Positions 41,929-51,780 of a stretch of DNA of 64,000 bases are shown piece after piece (position 1 is the first letter of the stretch; each line of letters opens with the position of its first letter). The notes under the pieces were generated by a model that worked only from the letters and a program-made list of their open reading frames with translations, was not told the origin of the DNA and did no database searches. The DNA is from Pseudomonas entomophila. Lineage in GTDB: Bacteria > Pseudomonadota > Gammaproteobacteria > Pseudomonadales > Pseudomonadaceae. The stretch is taken from assembly GCF_018417595.1 (NCBI RefSeq), contig NZ_CP070982.1, positions 3,058,001-3,122,000 of the forward strand, read 5' to 3'. The translations under genes were made by a program, and so were the position numbers.

Positions 41929-43749
41929 TCACAGTGTTTTCAGGTATTCGAGCAAGGCCATGCGCTCCTCGGGCTTGAGTGCACCGACACCATAATCATG
42001 GCCCGCGTTGCTGTTGCCACGCAGCGTGGTGTCGAAACGAAAACGGTTGCCCTGCCCCTCGGTGGCGACGAAACCGACGTTCTTCGGGTCGAACTCGGTC
42101 GTGCCGGTGTAGAACACCTTCATGCGCTGCTCCGGCGGCAACAGCAGTTCATTCAGGCTGGCGACAGAGCCGTTGTGCAGATAGGGGGCGGTCGCCCAGA
42201 TGCCCGTGAGCGGCCGTGCCTTGTAGGCCAGGGTCGGCACACTGGCCGCAGCGTTGTAGCAATTGATTTCGCGCAGGTCCTGCTCGTCCTTGGCTGTGAA
42301 CAGCGCGCGGTTACGGAAACCTGGCACGCGCTCAGGTTTCACCGGGACACCCAGGAAGCCCCCGGCGACCAACTCGGCGACATCGTCGCGCTGGCCCAGC
42401 AACGTTTGCTTGACCGTTACCGCCAGCATGTTGGCGACCCGATCATAGGGCTGGACAGGCTGCGATTTCTCGCCCTTGAAACCCGGTGCCGACATGCCTG
42501 CCAGCACGCCGGCATCGGACTTGTACTGATAGGCGTTGCAGGCCATCCCCGGGTCGGTGCCGATGCGTTCGGGGGACTGGGTTTCCTGGCTGGCGATCGT
42601 CACCATGTGGGCCTTGATCGGTGTGCGCAGGTCGGTTCGGTCGAGCTTGACATGGCAACTGTCGCACTTGAGGTTGCCGTACAATCTGGCGCCGGTGGCC
42701 ACCAGCGCCGGGTCGGGCACGCCCAGTACCGCATCGGGCCAACGCGGTGGCTTGAGCGTACGCAAGGCCTCCTCGAGCACTTCCAGGTTCTTCACCTTCA
42801 CGCTGGAGACGAAACCGTGCAGCCATTTAGGGTCCTTCACGGGCACCACATCGGCGAACACGCCGATCACCTCACCGACATTGCGCCCCAGGGCACCCAC
42901 ATCGATGCTCTGGTGCTTGAGCACGGTCAGGCGCTGGTTCTGCACCATGCCGTTCCACTGCACCTTGTCATGCTGCGGCACGTTCCACAGGAACGGATAG
43001 CTGACCGGTGCGTCGGCGGGGTTGGCCTGCGGGTTGGGCGCGCCGCTGATCTGGCTGACTTTGTTGAGAATATGGCCAACCGCATCGAGTCGCCCGGGGC
43101 CGTATTCGACGGCATTGCCGTTGAGTTCGCGATTGCGGGCATAGAACGCGTTGAGCCGCGCCAGAGACTGCATCAGCTGCTGGCGGTTACCTCGGGTGTC
43201 CTGGTCACCCAGCACGGCCTGGGCAAAGCGCGCGAACTTGGCGGCGTCGCGTTCGGTTTCCCGCATGGCGCGCTCCATGTCGTTGAAGAACGCCTGGAAG
43301 TCCGCATTGGTCGGCCCGCCCTGGACCACCATGGCCTGCCCGTTGTAGCGCACGGTGCTGGTGTGGCAGGCCGAGCAGTTCATGCCTAGCCAGGCCTCCC
43401 GGTCACCCTGGCCGGCGTACCAGCGCAAGCGGGTGTAGGACAGGTGGCGGTCATTGTTGTCGTCTGGGACGAAGCCGGCCGGCAAGAGCAACGCCCGCCC
43501 CTGATACTGCGCCTGATAGGCCGTGTAACCGTAGCTGGTCAGGTTGCGCTCGGTGATGAAACGGCTTTGCTGCCCCGGAGCCTCCAGCGCTTCGGCCCAG
43601 GACAGCGGTACGTAACGCGACCCTTGCGATAGCTGCTGCCAGTTGCCGAGCGTCTTCCCATCCCAACCTTGGTCCAAGTCGACAGCATGCACGGTCGTTG
43701 CCAGTGCAAACAGCCCCCACAGCAGCGTCACCTTCCCCGATTTGCGCAT
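41929..43749 (-). CDS. RoxA-like diheme cytochrome c protein
   Basis: About 606 residues from ATG 43749 (alternative starts upstream were rejected because the signal peptide TLLWGLFALATTVHA then sits normally). Haem motifs are CSACHTS (about residue 125) and CDSCHVK (about 360). The ending APYLHNGSVASLNELLLPPEQR is the conserved segment of diheme peroxidase/RoxA-type proteins, and length and spacing are closer to RoxA/RoxB rubber oxygenases than to the ~330-residue CcpA peroxidases. It is a periplasmic oxidase or oxygenase of unknown substrate. Confidence 0.75.
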   Translation of the reverse strand: MRKSGKVTLLWGLFALATTVHAVDLDQGWDGKTLGNWQQLSQGSRYVPLSWAEALEAPGQQSRFITERNLTSYGYTAYQAQYQGRALLLPAGFVPDDNNDRHLSYTRLRWYAGQGDREAWLGMNCSACHTSTVRYNGQAMVVQGGPTNADFQAFFNDMERAMRETERDAAKFARFAQAVLGDQDTRGNRQQLMQSLARLNAFYARNRELNGNAVEYGPGRLDAVGHILNKVSQISGAPNPQANPADAPVSYPFLWNVPQHDKVQWNGMVQNQRLTVLKHQSIDVGALGRNVGEVIGVFADVVPVKDPKWLHGFVSSVKVKNLEVLEEALRTLKPPRWPDAVLGVPDPALVATGARLYGNLKCDSCHVKLDRTDLRTPIKAHMVTIASQETQSPERIGTDPGMACNAYQYKSDAGVLAGMSAPGFKGEKSQPVQPYDRVANMLAVTVKQTLLGQRDDVAELVAGGFLGVPVKPERVPGFRNRALFTAKDEQDLREINCYNAAASVPTLAYKARPLTGIWATAPYLHNGSVASLNELLLPPEQRMKVFYTGTTEFDPKNVGFVATEGQGNRFRFDTTLRGNSNAGHDYGVGALKPEERMALLEYLKTL

Positions 43750-43884
43750 CGCGGCAACTCCTTTGCTCGTCCAGATCAGCGCAATGTAGTCCAGCAAATG
43801 CGGGACACCAGGGTAATGGCATTACAATGGCGGCATTAGCAGATCGTAGCGCTAGCAAGAATCAGAGGTGCCTGCGACGCGCTC

Positions 43885-44979
43885 TCATGCCGAGATCAGT
43901 TGCAACCCCAGGTAAAGACTGAGCATCCCCTCCATCCGCAACGGATCCACCTCGCTCACTTCGGCAATCCGCTCCAGGCGGTAACGCAAGCTGTTGCGGT
44001 GGATCCCCAGGGCATCGGCACAGGCCTGGCTCTGCCCGTCATGGGCACACCAGGCGCGCAGGGTGGCGAGCAGCTGGCCGCTGCTGTCCTTGGCACGAAT
44101 GCGCTGCAACGGCTCGAGCAACTCGTCCAGGGCATCGTCATTGCGGTGCCGCCAGAGCAGCGCGGGCAGGCGGTAGCGCGCCAGCGAGAGCAGGCACTCG
44201 CGGGGCAGCACTTCACGGCCATAGGCCAGCAGGTCGCGTACGCGCCGATAACCTCGGCGCAATTGCTCCAGGCTCTGTGCCGGGCTACCCAAGGCCAGGC
44301 GCTCAACCTCCCAACCATGACGCCGTAGCCGTTCGATCAGCCGCGCTTCATCCAGCGCCACGCCCGCTGGGCGGCACCACAGCAGTGATTGCCTCGCCGG
44401 GCTCACGCACCAGCTGTCCGGGTAACGACTCATCAGCCACGCCGACAACGCCTCGGCGGGCGGCCCCGATTGCAGCTCGAACAGGCAGGGAATGCGTGGC
44501 AGGTTGGGCTTGAGCCCCAGTTGCTGGGCTTCATCGACCAGCCGCGGCGAATCGCCGCTGCCGCCCAGGAGCAAGGCCAGCAGGTCGTCGCAACGCTGGC
44601 GCCGCCACTGCTGCTCCACCTGCAGGTGACGCTGGGCCAAGAGCATTTCGGCGGTCATGCGCACCAGCTCGCCATAGGTGCGCAATTGCTGTGGATCGCC
44701 GGTCAAGCCCAGCACGCCGATCAGTCGGCCATCGAGCATCAACGGCAGGTTCACGCCGGGCTGCACGCCCTTGAGGCACTTGGCGGCCTCCACGTCGAGC
44801 TCGACGATCCGGCCGTTGGCCAACACCAGCTGGGCGCCTTCGTGACGGGTGTTGATGCGCTCGGGCTCGCCACTGCCGAGGATCAGCCCCTGGCTGTCCA
44901 TCACGTTGACGTTGCACGGCAGGATGGCCATCGCCCGGTCGACGATGTCCTGGGCCAGGTCGTGGTCCAGCTCGAACAT
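43885..44979 (-). CDS. cdaR: CdaR-type sugar diacid regulator
   Basis: About 364 residues from ATG 44979. N-terminal diacid recognition domain (LAQDIVDRAMAILPCNVNVMDSQGLILGSG...INTRHEGA), central GGDEF-like spacer and a C-terminal PucR-type helix-turn-helix (ADALGIHRNSLRYRLERIAEV). CdaR proteins activate genes for glucarate, galactarate or glycerate use. Divergent from an MFS permease gene 163 bases away, which is the probable target. Confidence 0.9.
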   Translation of the reverse strand: MFELDHDLAQDIVDRAMAILPCNVNVMDSQGLILGSGEPERINTRHEGAQLVLANGRIVELDVEAAKCLKGVQPGVNLPLMLDGRLIGVLGLTGDPQQLRTYGELVRMTAEMLLAQRHLQVEQQWRRQRCDDLLALLLGGSGDSPRLVDEAQQLGLKPNLPRIPCLFELQSGPPAEALSAWLMSRYPDSWCVSPARQSLLWCRPAGVALDEARLIERLRRHGWEVERLALGSPAQSLEQLRRGYRRVRDLLAYGREVLPRECLLSLARYRLPALLWRHRNDDALDELLEPLQRIRAKDSSGQLLATLRAWCAHDGQSQACADALGIHRNSLRYRLERIAEVSEVDPLRMEGMLSLYLGLQLISA

Positions 44980-45141
44980 GCAGGGTTCCTTGCAGTGGCG
45001 GGTTTTGGTCGGCGGCACAGCAGCCCGCGCCCCAGGCTGTGCGAAAGCACAAAGACAGCCGCGCTACACTCCCCGAGACTCTTCGAGGCGAGCGCCGGAA
45101 CAGGCGACGCGGCGACAACCATAACAAAAGAGAACCCGATC

Positions 45142-46470
45142 ATGGCACACAGCCCCGCCCTTGACCAAGGCACCGAGATCACCCGCGACGCGCTGTACCG
45201 GCGTGTCACCCTGCGGCTGATCCCGTTCATTTTCATCTGCTACCTGTTCAACTACCTGGACCGCGTCAACGTCGGCTTCGCCAAGCTGCAGATGCTCGAC
45301 GCCCTGAAGTTCAGCGAAACGGTGTACGGCCTGGGGGCCGGCATCTTCTTCATCGGCTACGTGCTCTGCGGCCTGCCCAGCAACCTGGCGCTGAACCGCT
45401 TCGGGCCGCGGCGCTGGATCGCGCTGATGATGATCGCCTGGGGCAGCCTGTCCACCTGCCTGCTGTTCGTCACCACCCCCACCGAGTTCTACACCCTGCG
45501 CCTGCTCACCGGCGCCGCCGAGGCCGGCTTCTTCCCTGGCGTTGTGCTGTACCTTTCGCGCTGGTTTCCGGCTGATCGCCGTGGCCGGATCATGGCCCTG
45601 TTCATGTCGGCGATCCCGGTGTCCGGGCTGCTGGGCGGGCCGTTCTCCGGCTGGATCCTCGACCACTTCGCCGCAGGCCAGCACGGCCTGGCCGGCTGGC
45701 AGTGGATGTTCCTGATCCAGGGCCTGCCCACCGTGGTGCTGGGTGCGCTGGCGATCGTGCTGCTCAGCGACGGCTACCAGAACGCCGCCTGGCTGAGCCC
45801 GGCCGAGCGCCGGATGATCGAGGCCGACCTCAAGGCCGACGCCGCAAGCAAGCCCGCCACCACCGGCGACAGCGTGCTTGCGGTGCTGACCAACCCGCTG
45901 ATCTGGACCTTCGGTTTCGTCTACTTCTGCATTCAGAGCGGCGTCTACGCGATCAACTTCTGGTTGCCGTCGATCATCAAGAACATGGGCTTCGACAACC
46001 CGTTGCTGATCGGCTGGCTGAGCGCTATTCCGTACCTGCTGGCCGGTGTCTTCATGATCATCGTCGGCCGCTCGGCGGACCTGCGCAACGAGCGGCGCTG
46101 GCACCTTGTGGTGCCGATGCTGATGGGTGCCCTGGGCCTGCTGATTGCGGTGAATTTCGCGGCCAACCCGACCATCGCCATTCTGGGGCTGTCGATCGCC
46201 ACCATGGGCGCGCTGACCGGCCTGCCGATGTTCTGGCCGATGCCCACCGCGCTGCTCAGCGCCGGTACCGCTGTGGCGGGCCTGGCGATCATCAACTCGG
46301 TGGGGCAGATGGCGGGCTTCCTCAGCCCCTATCTGGTGGGGTTCATCAAGGACCAGACCGGCTCCACCGATGCGGCACTGTATGCGCTGGCGGGGTTGAT
46401 CGTGCTGGGTAGCCTGGTGGCCCTGCGGGTTTCGCGTGCGGGTCGCCCCGCCTTGGCCCGCGCCGACTGA
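45142..46470 (+). CDS. MFS transporter, anion:cation symporter (ACS) family
   Basis: About 442 residues from ATG 45142, with twelve membrane segments. Family motif FNYLDRVNVGFAKLQM in helix 1 and an RxGRIMALFMSAIPVSG loop between halves resemble glucarate/galactarate/tartrate and phthalate permeases. The divergent CdaR regulator suggests a sugar diacid or glycerate-type substrate. Ends are standard; a longer upstream reading frame overlaps cdaR and was rejected. Confidence 0.88.
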   Translation: MAHSPALDQGTEITRDALYRRVTLRLIPFIFICYLFNYLDRVNVGFAKLQMLDALKFSETVYGLGAGIFFIGYVLCGLPSNLALNRFGPRRWIALMMIAWGSLSTCLLFVTTPTEFYTLRLLTGAAEAGFFPGVVLYLSRWFPADRRGRIMALFMSAIPVSGLLGGPFSGWILDHFAAGQHGLAGWQWMFLIQGLPTVVLGALAIVLLSDGYQNAAWLSPAERRMIEADLKADAASKPATTGDSVLAVLTNPLIWTFGFVYFCIQSGVYAINFWLPSIIKNMGFDNPLLIGWLSAIPYLLAGVFMIIVGRSADLRNERRWHLVVPMLMGALGLLIAVNFAANPTIAILGLSIATMGALTGLPMFWPMPTALLSAGTAVAGLAIINSVGQMAGFLSPYLVGFIKDQTGSTDAALYALAGLIVLGSLVALRVSRAGRPALARAD

Positions 46471-46486
46471 GTTCGCCGCCCTCTCC

Positions 46487-46561
46487 CTGTGGGAGCGGGT
46501 TTGCCTGCGAATGCGCCAGTGAATCCACCGACGTATTCGCGGGTAAACCCGCTCCCACAGG
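46487..46561. repeat. REP pair, GGAGCGGGTTTGCC type
   Basis: Facing copies of GTGGGAGCGGGTTT-type REP lie between the convergent MFS and peptidase genes, where they may also end transcription. Confidence 0.85.
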
Positions 46562-46604
46562 AGTCGCGTCAAACCCGAGCCTGGCGACAAACCCGCTGCA
46601 GATC

Positions 46605-47711
46605 TCAGTCTTGCTCGTGAGGCTTCCACCCGGCTTCATGCAGCGCCGTCAGCAGGGTGTCGCCCTCCAGCGCCGGCACCACCACGCCCGCCTTGGCCAG
46701 CATCGTGCGCCCTGCCAGCAAGGCATTGACGATGGCCTCCTCCACCGCCTCCGCCGCCGCCAGGAACACCGCCGAAATGTGGTCGTTGTTGAGCATGCGC
46801 ACCTGCGAGCACTGCGCCAGTTCCCGGCGTGCGTAATCGGCTGGCGGCAGTTCCTGGTTGCCGGTGGAGAACGCCAGGAAGATATCGCCACTGGAATCCT
46901 CGGTACCACCGCCGGTGCGGGCGATCCCGATCGACGCCCGCTGGGCCAGGCGCTGGCACTGGTGCGGCAGCAGCGGCGCGTCGGTGGCGATCACCACCAC
47001 GATCGAGCCCATGCCCGGCGTGCCGGTGCGCTGCTCGGCAAACGGCGAGGGCAAATGCTCCAGCTGGCGCCCGACCGGATAGCCATCCACTCTCAATTCC
47101 CGGCGCTGGCCATGGTTGGCCTGAACCAGGGCGCCAACGGTCCAGCCGGCCTCCAGGCGCCTCGAGGCGGTACCGATGCCCCCCTTGAACTCATGGCAGA
47201 TCATCCCCGTGCCACCGCCCACCGGCCCTTCCGCCACCGGCCCCGAGGTGGCGGCGTCCAGCGCCTGGCGCACCTGTGCCGGCGTCACGTGCTGGCCCCA
47301 GATGTCGTTGAGCACGCCATCGAAGGTCTCCATCACCACCGGCATGCACCAGTACACGGCATCATCCGGCAAACGTTCGCGCTCGGCGGCGATCAGCGCG
47401 TCGCGCACCACGCCGACGCTGTGGGTGTTGGTGATGGCGATCGGCGTGGTCAGCAGGCCGGCCTCGCGGATCCACTCCAGCCCCGTGGCGTCGCCATTGC
47501 CGTTGAGTACATGGCAGCCGGCGAAGCACGGCTGCAGGCGCGCCGCGCCGGCGCGGGGTTCGATGAGGGTCACCCCGGTGCGGATCGGCGCCGGGCGTTG
47601 TTCGTCGATCAGGGTGCTGTGGCCGACCCGTACCCCCGGTACATCGGTAATGGCATTGAACGGGCCCGGGGTGCCGTGGCCGAGGGTGATGCCCAGTTGA
47701 CGCGCACGCAT
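46605..47711 (-). CDS. P1-family (DmpA-like) aminopeptidase
   Basis: About 368 residues from ATG 47711 with AAGGAG upstream. N-terminal nucleophile fold: TDVPGVRVGHSTL, GNGDATGLEWI, THSVGVVRDALI, and the autocleavage/nucleophile region GMGSIVVVIATDAPL with Ser after Gly. DmpA homologues release N-terminal D- or L- residues or beta-peptides after self-processing into two chains. The gene lies 18 bases after an amino acid permease on the same strand, suggesting uptake then cleavage of a small peptide or amide. Confidence 0.88.
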   Translation of the reverse strand: MRARQLGITLGHGTPGPFNAITDVPGVRVGHSTLIDEQRPAPIRTGVTLIEPRAGAARLQPCFAGCHVLNGNGDATGLEWIREAGLLTTPIAITNTHSVGVVRDALIAAERERLPDDAVYWCMPVVMETFDGVLNDIWGQHVTPAQVRQALDAATSGPVAEGPVGGGTGMICHEFKGGIGTASRRLEAGWTVGALVQANHGQRRELRVDGYPVGRQLEHLPSPFAEQRTGTPGMGSIVVVIATDAPLLPHQCQRLAQRASIGIARTGGGTEDSSGDIFLAFSTGNQELPPADYARRELAQCSQVRMLNNDHISAVFLAAAEAVEEAIVNALLAGRTMLAKAGVVVPALEGDTLLTALHEAGWKPHEQD

Positions 47712-47728
47712 GTCTGCTCCTTGGATGT

Positions 47729-49093
47729 TCACAATTTCTGGAAGGTCGGGCTCAGCCGACCGTGGGTGCTGTAGAGGGTGACCGACACCGCCAGCAACCC
47801 GAGGATGATCAACAGGTCACGCCAGGACGCCTCGCCCAGCAGCGTTACCAGCAACCAGCCGGCGCCGCTGACCGCCAGCAACGCCGGCAGTGGCCACAGT
47901 GGCATGCGGTACGGGTGTTCGCGGTCGCGGCGCAGCACCCGGCTGCACAGGGCGCAGGCGGCGACCACCAGGTAGATCAGCAACAGCAGCAGCACGGTGA
48001 ACGTGGTCAGTTCCTCGAGGCTGCCAGACAGGCTCAGCAACGCCGAGGGGACCGCCAGGAACAGCGTAGCCAGCCAGGGCGACTCCCAGCGAGGGTGGAT
48101 CACGGTGAAGGCGCGGTTCAGGCCCGGTGTCCAGATCGCGTCGCGGCCGCTGCTGTACACCACCCGCCCGACCTGGATGACGATGGCAACGATGGCGTTG
48201 AACACCGAGAGGAAGATCCCGGCGCTCACCAGGCGCGCCAGGGTGGCGTTGCCGTGGGCGGTGAGCAGGTAGCCGATCGGGTCGCCACTGGCCAGCATCG
48301 CTTGCAGCGACGGTGCGCCGATCAGCAAGGCCGCCAGCGGGATCACTTCGATCGCCACCACCACGACAAGCGACCACAGCACCGCGCGGTGCACGGTTCG
48401 CCCTCGATCCTTCATGTCCTCGGCCAACAGCACCGCGCCGCCATAGCCGTTGAAGGCGAACAAGGCCATGCCCACCGCGCCGAGCACCAGCGCCCAGGGG
48501 GCAGCCACCAGTGCGCCCTGCTCCAGCACCTGCGGCTGCAGCAGGCTGGCGGCGGGCTGGCTGGCGTTGCCGAAGCCCAGCACCACGATCACCAGCAGCG
48601 CGGCGACCTCGCAGACCAGGAACAATCCGGTGATCCAGGCATTGAGGCGAATGTTGAGGATCCCCAGCGCGTAGCTGCCCACCACGATCACCAGCGCCAC
48701 GGTCTGGGTGTCGAAACGGGTGCCCAGGGCGTTGTTCAGGTAGGTTGCAGCGCCTGCGGCCAGCACGGGTGGAATGAACAGCAACGAGGCCAGCACGGTA
48801 AGGAACGTGGCGTAGCCGGCCAAGCCGCCGAACACGCGCTTGGCATAGACGTACTCGCCGCCCGCGGTGCTGTGGGCACGCCCCAGCTCGGCGTAGCACC
48901 AGGCGAACATCAACGCCAGGGCCGCGGCCATGATGAAGGACAGGAAAGCACCGCTGCCGGCCTGCTGGATGGCGAACGGGGCGATGACGAACACGGAGCT
49001 GGCCGGGGTCACCCCCGATACGGTGATGGCGACCACGTCGAACACGCCCAGGCGCGGCTTGAGCGCGCTGGCGGGAGCTTCGCTGGAGCTCAT
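47729..49093 (-). CDS. APC-family amino acid permease
   Basis: About 454 residues from ATG 49093, a size typical of the family, with about twelve hydrophobic helices. Helix 1 motif VVAITVSGVTPASSVFVIAPF and the TAGGEYVYAKRVFG stretch are those of APC/AAT transporters. Its stop is 18 bases from the DmpA-like peptidase start. Substrate unknown. The adjacent LuxR gene faces away, so it may regulate this pair. Confidence 0.88.
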   Translation of the reverse strand: MSSSEAPASALKPRLGVFDVVAITVSGVTPASSVFVIAPFAIQQAGSGAFLSFIMAAALALMFAWCYAELGRAHSTAGGEYVYAKRVFGGLAGYATFLTVLASLLFIPPVLAAGAATYLNNALGTRFDTQTVALVIVVGSYALGILNIRLNAWITGLFLVCEVAALLVIVVLGFGNASQPAASLLQPQVLEQGALVAAPWALVLGAVGMALFAFNGYGGAVLLAEDMKDRGRTVHRAVLWSLVVVVAIEVIPLAALLIGAPSLQAMLASGDPIGYLLTAHGNATLARLVSAGIFLSVFNAIVAIVIQVGRVVYSSGRDAIWTPGLNRAFTVIHPRWESPWLATLFLAVPSALLSLSGSLEELTTFTVLLLLLIYLVVAACALCSRVLRRDREHPYRMPLWPLPALLAVSGAGWLLVTLLGEASWRDLLIILGLLAVSVTLYSTHGRLSPTFQKL

Positions 49094-49257
49094 GGCGTTT
49101 TTCCTCTGAATTGTTATTGGTGGTGAGGGGAAAACCCGGTCGCGCGGCCGCTGGACCTGGGCTGGACTGTAGGCCGAGGTGGCACTGGGGCCAATTACCC
49201 AAAGGGGGTACGCCCCTTGACGGAAGACCAGAAACATCCCAAGACTGGGCATGGCCA

Positions 49258-49343
49258 CTGTAGGAGCGGCTTCAGCCGCGAAGCGGGCAGTACGGTGATG
49301 GCTCCGGCTTCGCCGGTGTTCGCGGCTGAAGCCGCTCCCACAG
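49258..49343. repeat. REP pair (BIME)
   Basis: Facing copies of CTGTAGGAGCGGCTTCAGCCGCGA between the permease gene and the divergent luxR gene. Confidence 0.9.
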
Positions 49344-49390
49344 GCGTGTGCCATGTCGACATAGACCGCGAATATCAGCAACGGGGCCGC

Positions 49391-50182
49391 ATGCACAACC
49401 TGTTCACCGAAACCAGCGCCCACGCGGGCTTGGCCCGCACCATCGAGCAGATCGGCCAGCCACGCTTCTGGCGCCAGCTGATCCTGCTGGTGCAGCAGTG
49501 GCTGCCGTTCGACAACGCCCTGGCGATGCTCTACCCCCGCGAAGGGCTCCCCAGGGCGTTGGAAATCCACGATGCCCGGGGCGAAGGCAACCCCGAGGCC
49601 ATGGCCCTGTACCTGAGCGGGCTTTACCAGCTCGACCCGTTCTACCAGGCGTGCCAGGAGCGCATCGGCGATGGCCTGCACCGCCTTGAAGAGGTGGCGC
49701 CCGACCAGTTCCGCCAGAGCGAGTACTACCTCAAGTATTTCCACGACCATGTGCTGGAGGATGAGGTGCAGTTCATCCTGCAACTGGGCGACGCCGGCGC
49801 GCTGTCACTGTCGCTGGGAGCCCGCGAACGGTTCGACACGGCGCGCCAGGGGCTGTTGGCGATGATCTGCCCCTGGGTGCTGGCATTGATGGGACAGCAC
49901 TGGCAGGTTCAGGGCCAACGCCCTGCCCCGGCCATGGCCAGCCAGGTGCGCGATGCCATGAGCCTGTTCGGGGCGAAGGTGTTGTCGGAGCGCGAGCTGG
50001 AGATTGCCCGGCTGGTCCTGCGGGGGTATTCGTCGAAGGCCATGGCCGAGCGGCTGGCGATTTCGCCGGAGACGGTCAAGGTTCACAGGCGGCACTTGTA
50101 TGCCAAGCTGGATATCTCATCGCAGCCGGAGCTGTTTTCGCTGTTCCTGCAATCGTTGGGGCACGACCCGGGAGATCCTTGA
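49391..50182 (+). CDS. LuxR-family regulator, paralogue of the 53340 gene
   Basis: About 263 residues from ATG 49391. The N-terminal ~180 residues form an undefined sensor shared with the regulator at 53340 (ALAMLYPREGLPRALE / AITVFLYPRKGLPSALF; YLSGLYQLDPFYQAC / YLEGYYLLCPFYRAC; APDQFRQSEYYLKYF / APDHFTRSEYYTAFY). A GerE helix-turn-helix ends the protein (LSERELEIARLVLRGYSSKAMAERLAISPETVKVHRRHL). Likely regulates the divergent permease/peptidase genes or the convergent aminotransferase module. Confidence 0.85.
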   Translation: MHNLFTETSAHAGLARTIEQIGQPRFWRQLILLVQQWLPFDNALAMLYPREGLPRALEIHDARGEGNPEAMALYLSGLYQLDPFYQACQERIGDGLHRLEEVAPDQFRQSEYYLKYFHDHVLEDEVQFILQLGDAGALSLSLGARERFDTARQGLLAMICPWVLALMGQHWQVQGQRPAPAMASQVRDAMSLFGAKVLSERELEIARLVLRGYSSKAMAERLAISPETVKVHRRHLYAKLDISSQPELFSLFLQSLGHDPGDP

Positions 50183-50191
50183 GCGCCCTTC

Positions 50192-50360
50192 GCGGGTAAA
50201 CCCGCTCCCACAGGTACACCGCCGAGCTCATGAACGGCGGTGTGCCCACGCGGTGTTGTGTCGGCTGCGCTGGCCCATTCGCCGGCAAGGCCGGCGCCTA
50301 CAGGTGCGGCGCTGATCTTGAGGTTGGCGCGGCCACTGTGGGAGCAGGTTTACCCGTGAA
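50192..50360. repeat. cluster of single REP units
   Basis: Three REP-type motifs (CGCGGGTAAACCCGCTCCCAC near 50192, CGCCGGCAAGGCCGGCGCC near 50270, GTGGGAGCAGGTTTACCC near 50338) fill the gap between the convergent luxR and aminotransferase genes. Confidence 0.7.
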
Positions 50361-50375
50361 GGGCGCAACCTGTTT

Positions 50376-51758
50376 TCAATCTCGGCCCACCAACCGTGCC
50401 GTCCGGTCCACGGCAATCCGGGTCTTCTCCACCAGTTCGTCCAGCTCCGCACGGCTGGCCACCAGTGCCGGCGCCATGATCATCCGCCCCAGGGTCGAGC
50501 GAATGATCACCCCTTCCTCGAAGCCAAACGTGCGGCACTGCCAGGCCAGGTCGTTCTCATTGGCGAAGCGCTTGCGCGTGGCCTTGTCCTCGGCGAACTG
50601 CAAGGCCGCCACCAGCCCGGTCCCCTGCACCTCGCCGATCAGCGGGTGATCACTGAACACCTCACGCAGGATGCGCTGCAGGTACGGCCCGGTATCGTCC
50701 TTGACCTGGCGCACGATCCCCTCGTCTCGCAACGCCTTGAGGTTGGCGATGGCCACCGCCGCCGCCACCGGGTGGCCGGAATAGGTCAGGCCATGGGCGA
50801 ACACCCCGCCACGCTCCACCAGCGCCTCGGCGATGCGCTTGCTCAGCACCAGGCCGCCCATGGGCACGTAGCCGCTGGTCAGGCCCTTGGCGATGGACAG
50901 GGTGTCCGGCTCGAAGCCGAAATGCTGGTGGGCGAACCACTCGCCGGTGCGCCCGAAGCCGCCGATCACCTCGTCGGCGCACAGCAGCACATCGTACTGG
51001 CGGCAGATGCGCTGGATCTCGGGCCAGTAGCTTTGCGGCGGGAAGATCATGCCACCGGCGCCCTGGAACGGCTCGGCGATGAAACCGGCAACGTTCTCGG
51101 CGCCCAGCTCGAGGATCTTCTCTTCCAGTTGCAAGGCGCAACGACGGCCGAATTCAGCAGGCGTCAGCTCACCACCCTCGGCGAACCAGTACGGCTCATC
51201 GATATGCGCGACATCCGGAATCAGCCCGCCCATCTCGTGCATGAACTTCATGCCGCCCAGCGCCGTGGCCGCCAGGGTCGAGCCGTGGTAACCGTTCCAA
51301 CGGCCGATCATGACTTTCTTGCGCGGCTGCCCGACCACCTGCCAGTAGCGGCGCACGGTGCGTATCAGCACTTCGTTGGCCTCGGAACCGGAGTTGGTGT
51401 AGATCGCATGGCTGTAGTGCCCCGGCAGCAGGCTGAACAGCAGCTCGGACAATTCGATCACCGCCGGGTGGGTGGTGTGGAAGAACATGTTGTAGTAGGC
51501 GAGCTGGTCCATCTGCGCGGCGGCGGCAGCGGTCAGGTCCTTGCGACCGTAGCCGAGCTGGGTGCACCACAGGCCGGACATGCCGTCCAGGTAGCGGCGG
51601 CCATCGTTATCCCACAGATAAAGGCCTTCACCACGGGTGATGACCCTTGGTCCCTCGGCATTGAGTGCCTTCTGGTCGAGGAAAGCATGGATGTGGTGGG
51701 CCGCATCGCTGGCCTGGTAGTCGCGGGTGTCGCGCTTGGGCGAGAAAGGTGCGTTCAT
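50376..51758 (-). CDS. spuC: class III aminotransferase, SpuC-like (polyamine:pyruvate type)
   Basis: About 460 residues from ATG 51758 with GAGGAG upstream. PLP enzyme of fold type I: HTTHPAVIELSELL, SGSEANEVLIRTVRRY, LLCADEVIGGFGRTG (Asp of PLP) and LSIAKGLTSGYVPMGG (Schiff-base Lys). High overall agreement with SpuC-type putrescine:pyruvate aminotransferases of pseudomonads, producing 4-aminobutanal. The aldehyde dehydrogenase gene immediately upstream on the strand would oxidise the aldehyde. Confidence 0.85.
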   Translation of the reverse strand: MNAPFSPKRDTRDYQASDAAHHIHAFLDQKALNAEGPRVITRGEGLYLWDNDGRRYLDGMSGLWCTQLGYGRKDLTAAAAAQMDQLAYYNMFFHTTHPAVIELSELLFSLLPGHYSHAIYTNSGSEANEVLIRTVRRYWQVVGQPRKKVMIGRWNGYHGSTLAATALGGMKFMHEMGGLIPDVAHIDEPYWFAEGGELTPAEFGRRCALQLEEKILELGAENVAGFIAEPFQGAGGMIFPPQSYWPEIQRICRQYDVLLCADEVIGGFGRTGEWFAHQHFGFEPDTLSIAKGLTSGYVPMGGLVLSKRIAEALVERGGVFAHGLTYSGHPVAAAVAIANLKALRDEGIVRQVKDDTGPYLQRILREVFSDHPLIGEVQGTGLVAALQFAEDKATRKRFANENDLAWQCRTFGFEEGVIIRSTLGRMIMAPALVASRAELDELVEKTRIAVDRTARLVGRD

Positions 51759-51780
51759 TGTTGTTCTCCTCAGGTGAATG

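Noticed and set aside
46487..46561. Rho-independent terminator between the MFS and peptidase genes
   Set aside because: It is a REP pair without a U-tract; listed as repeat only.
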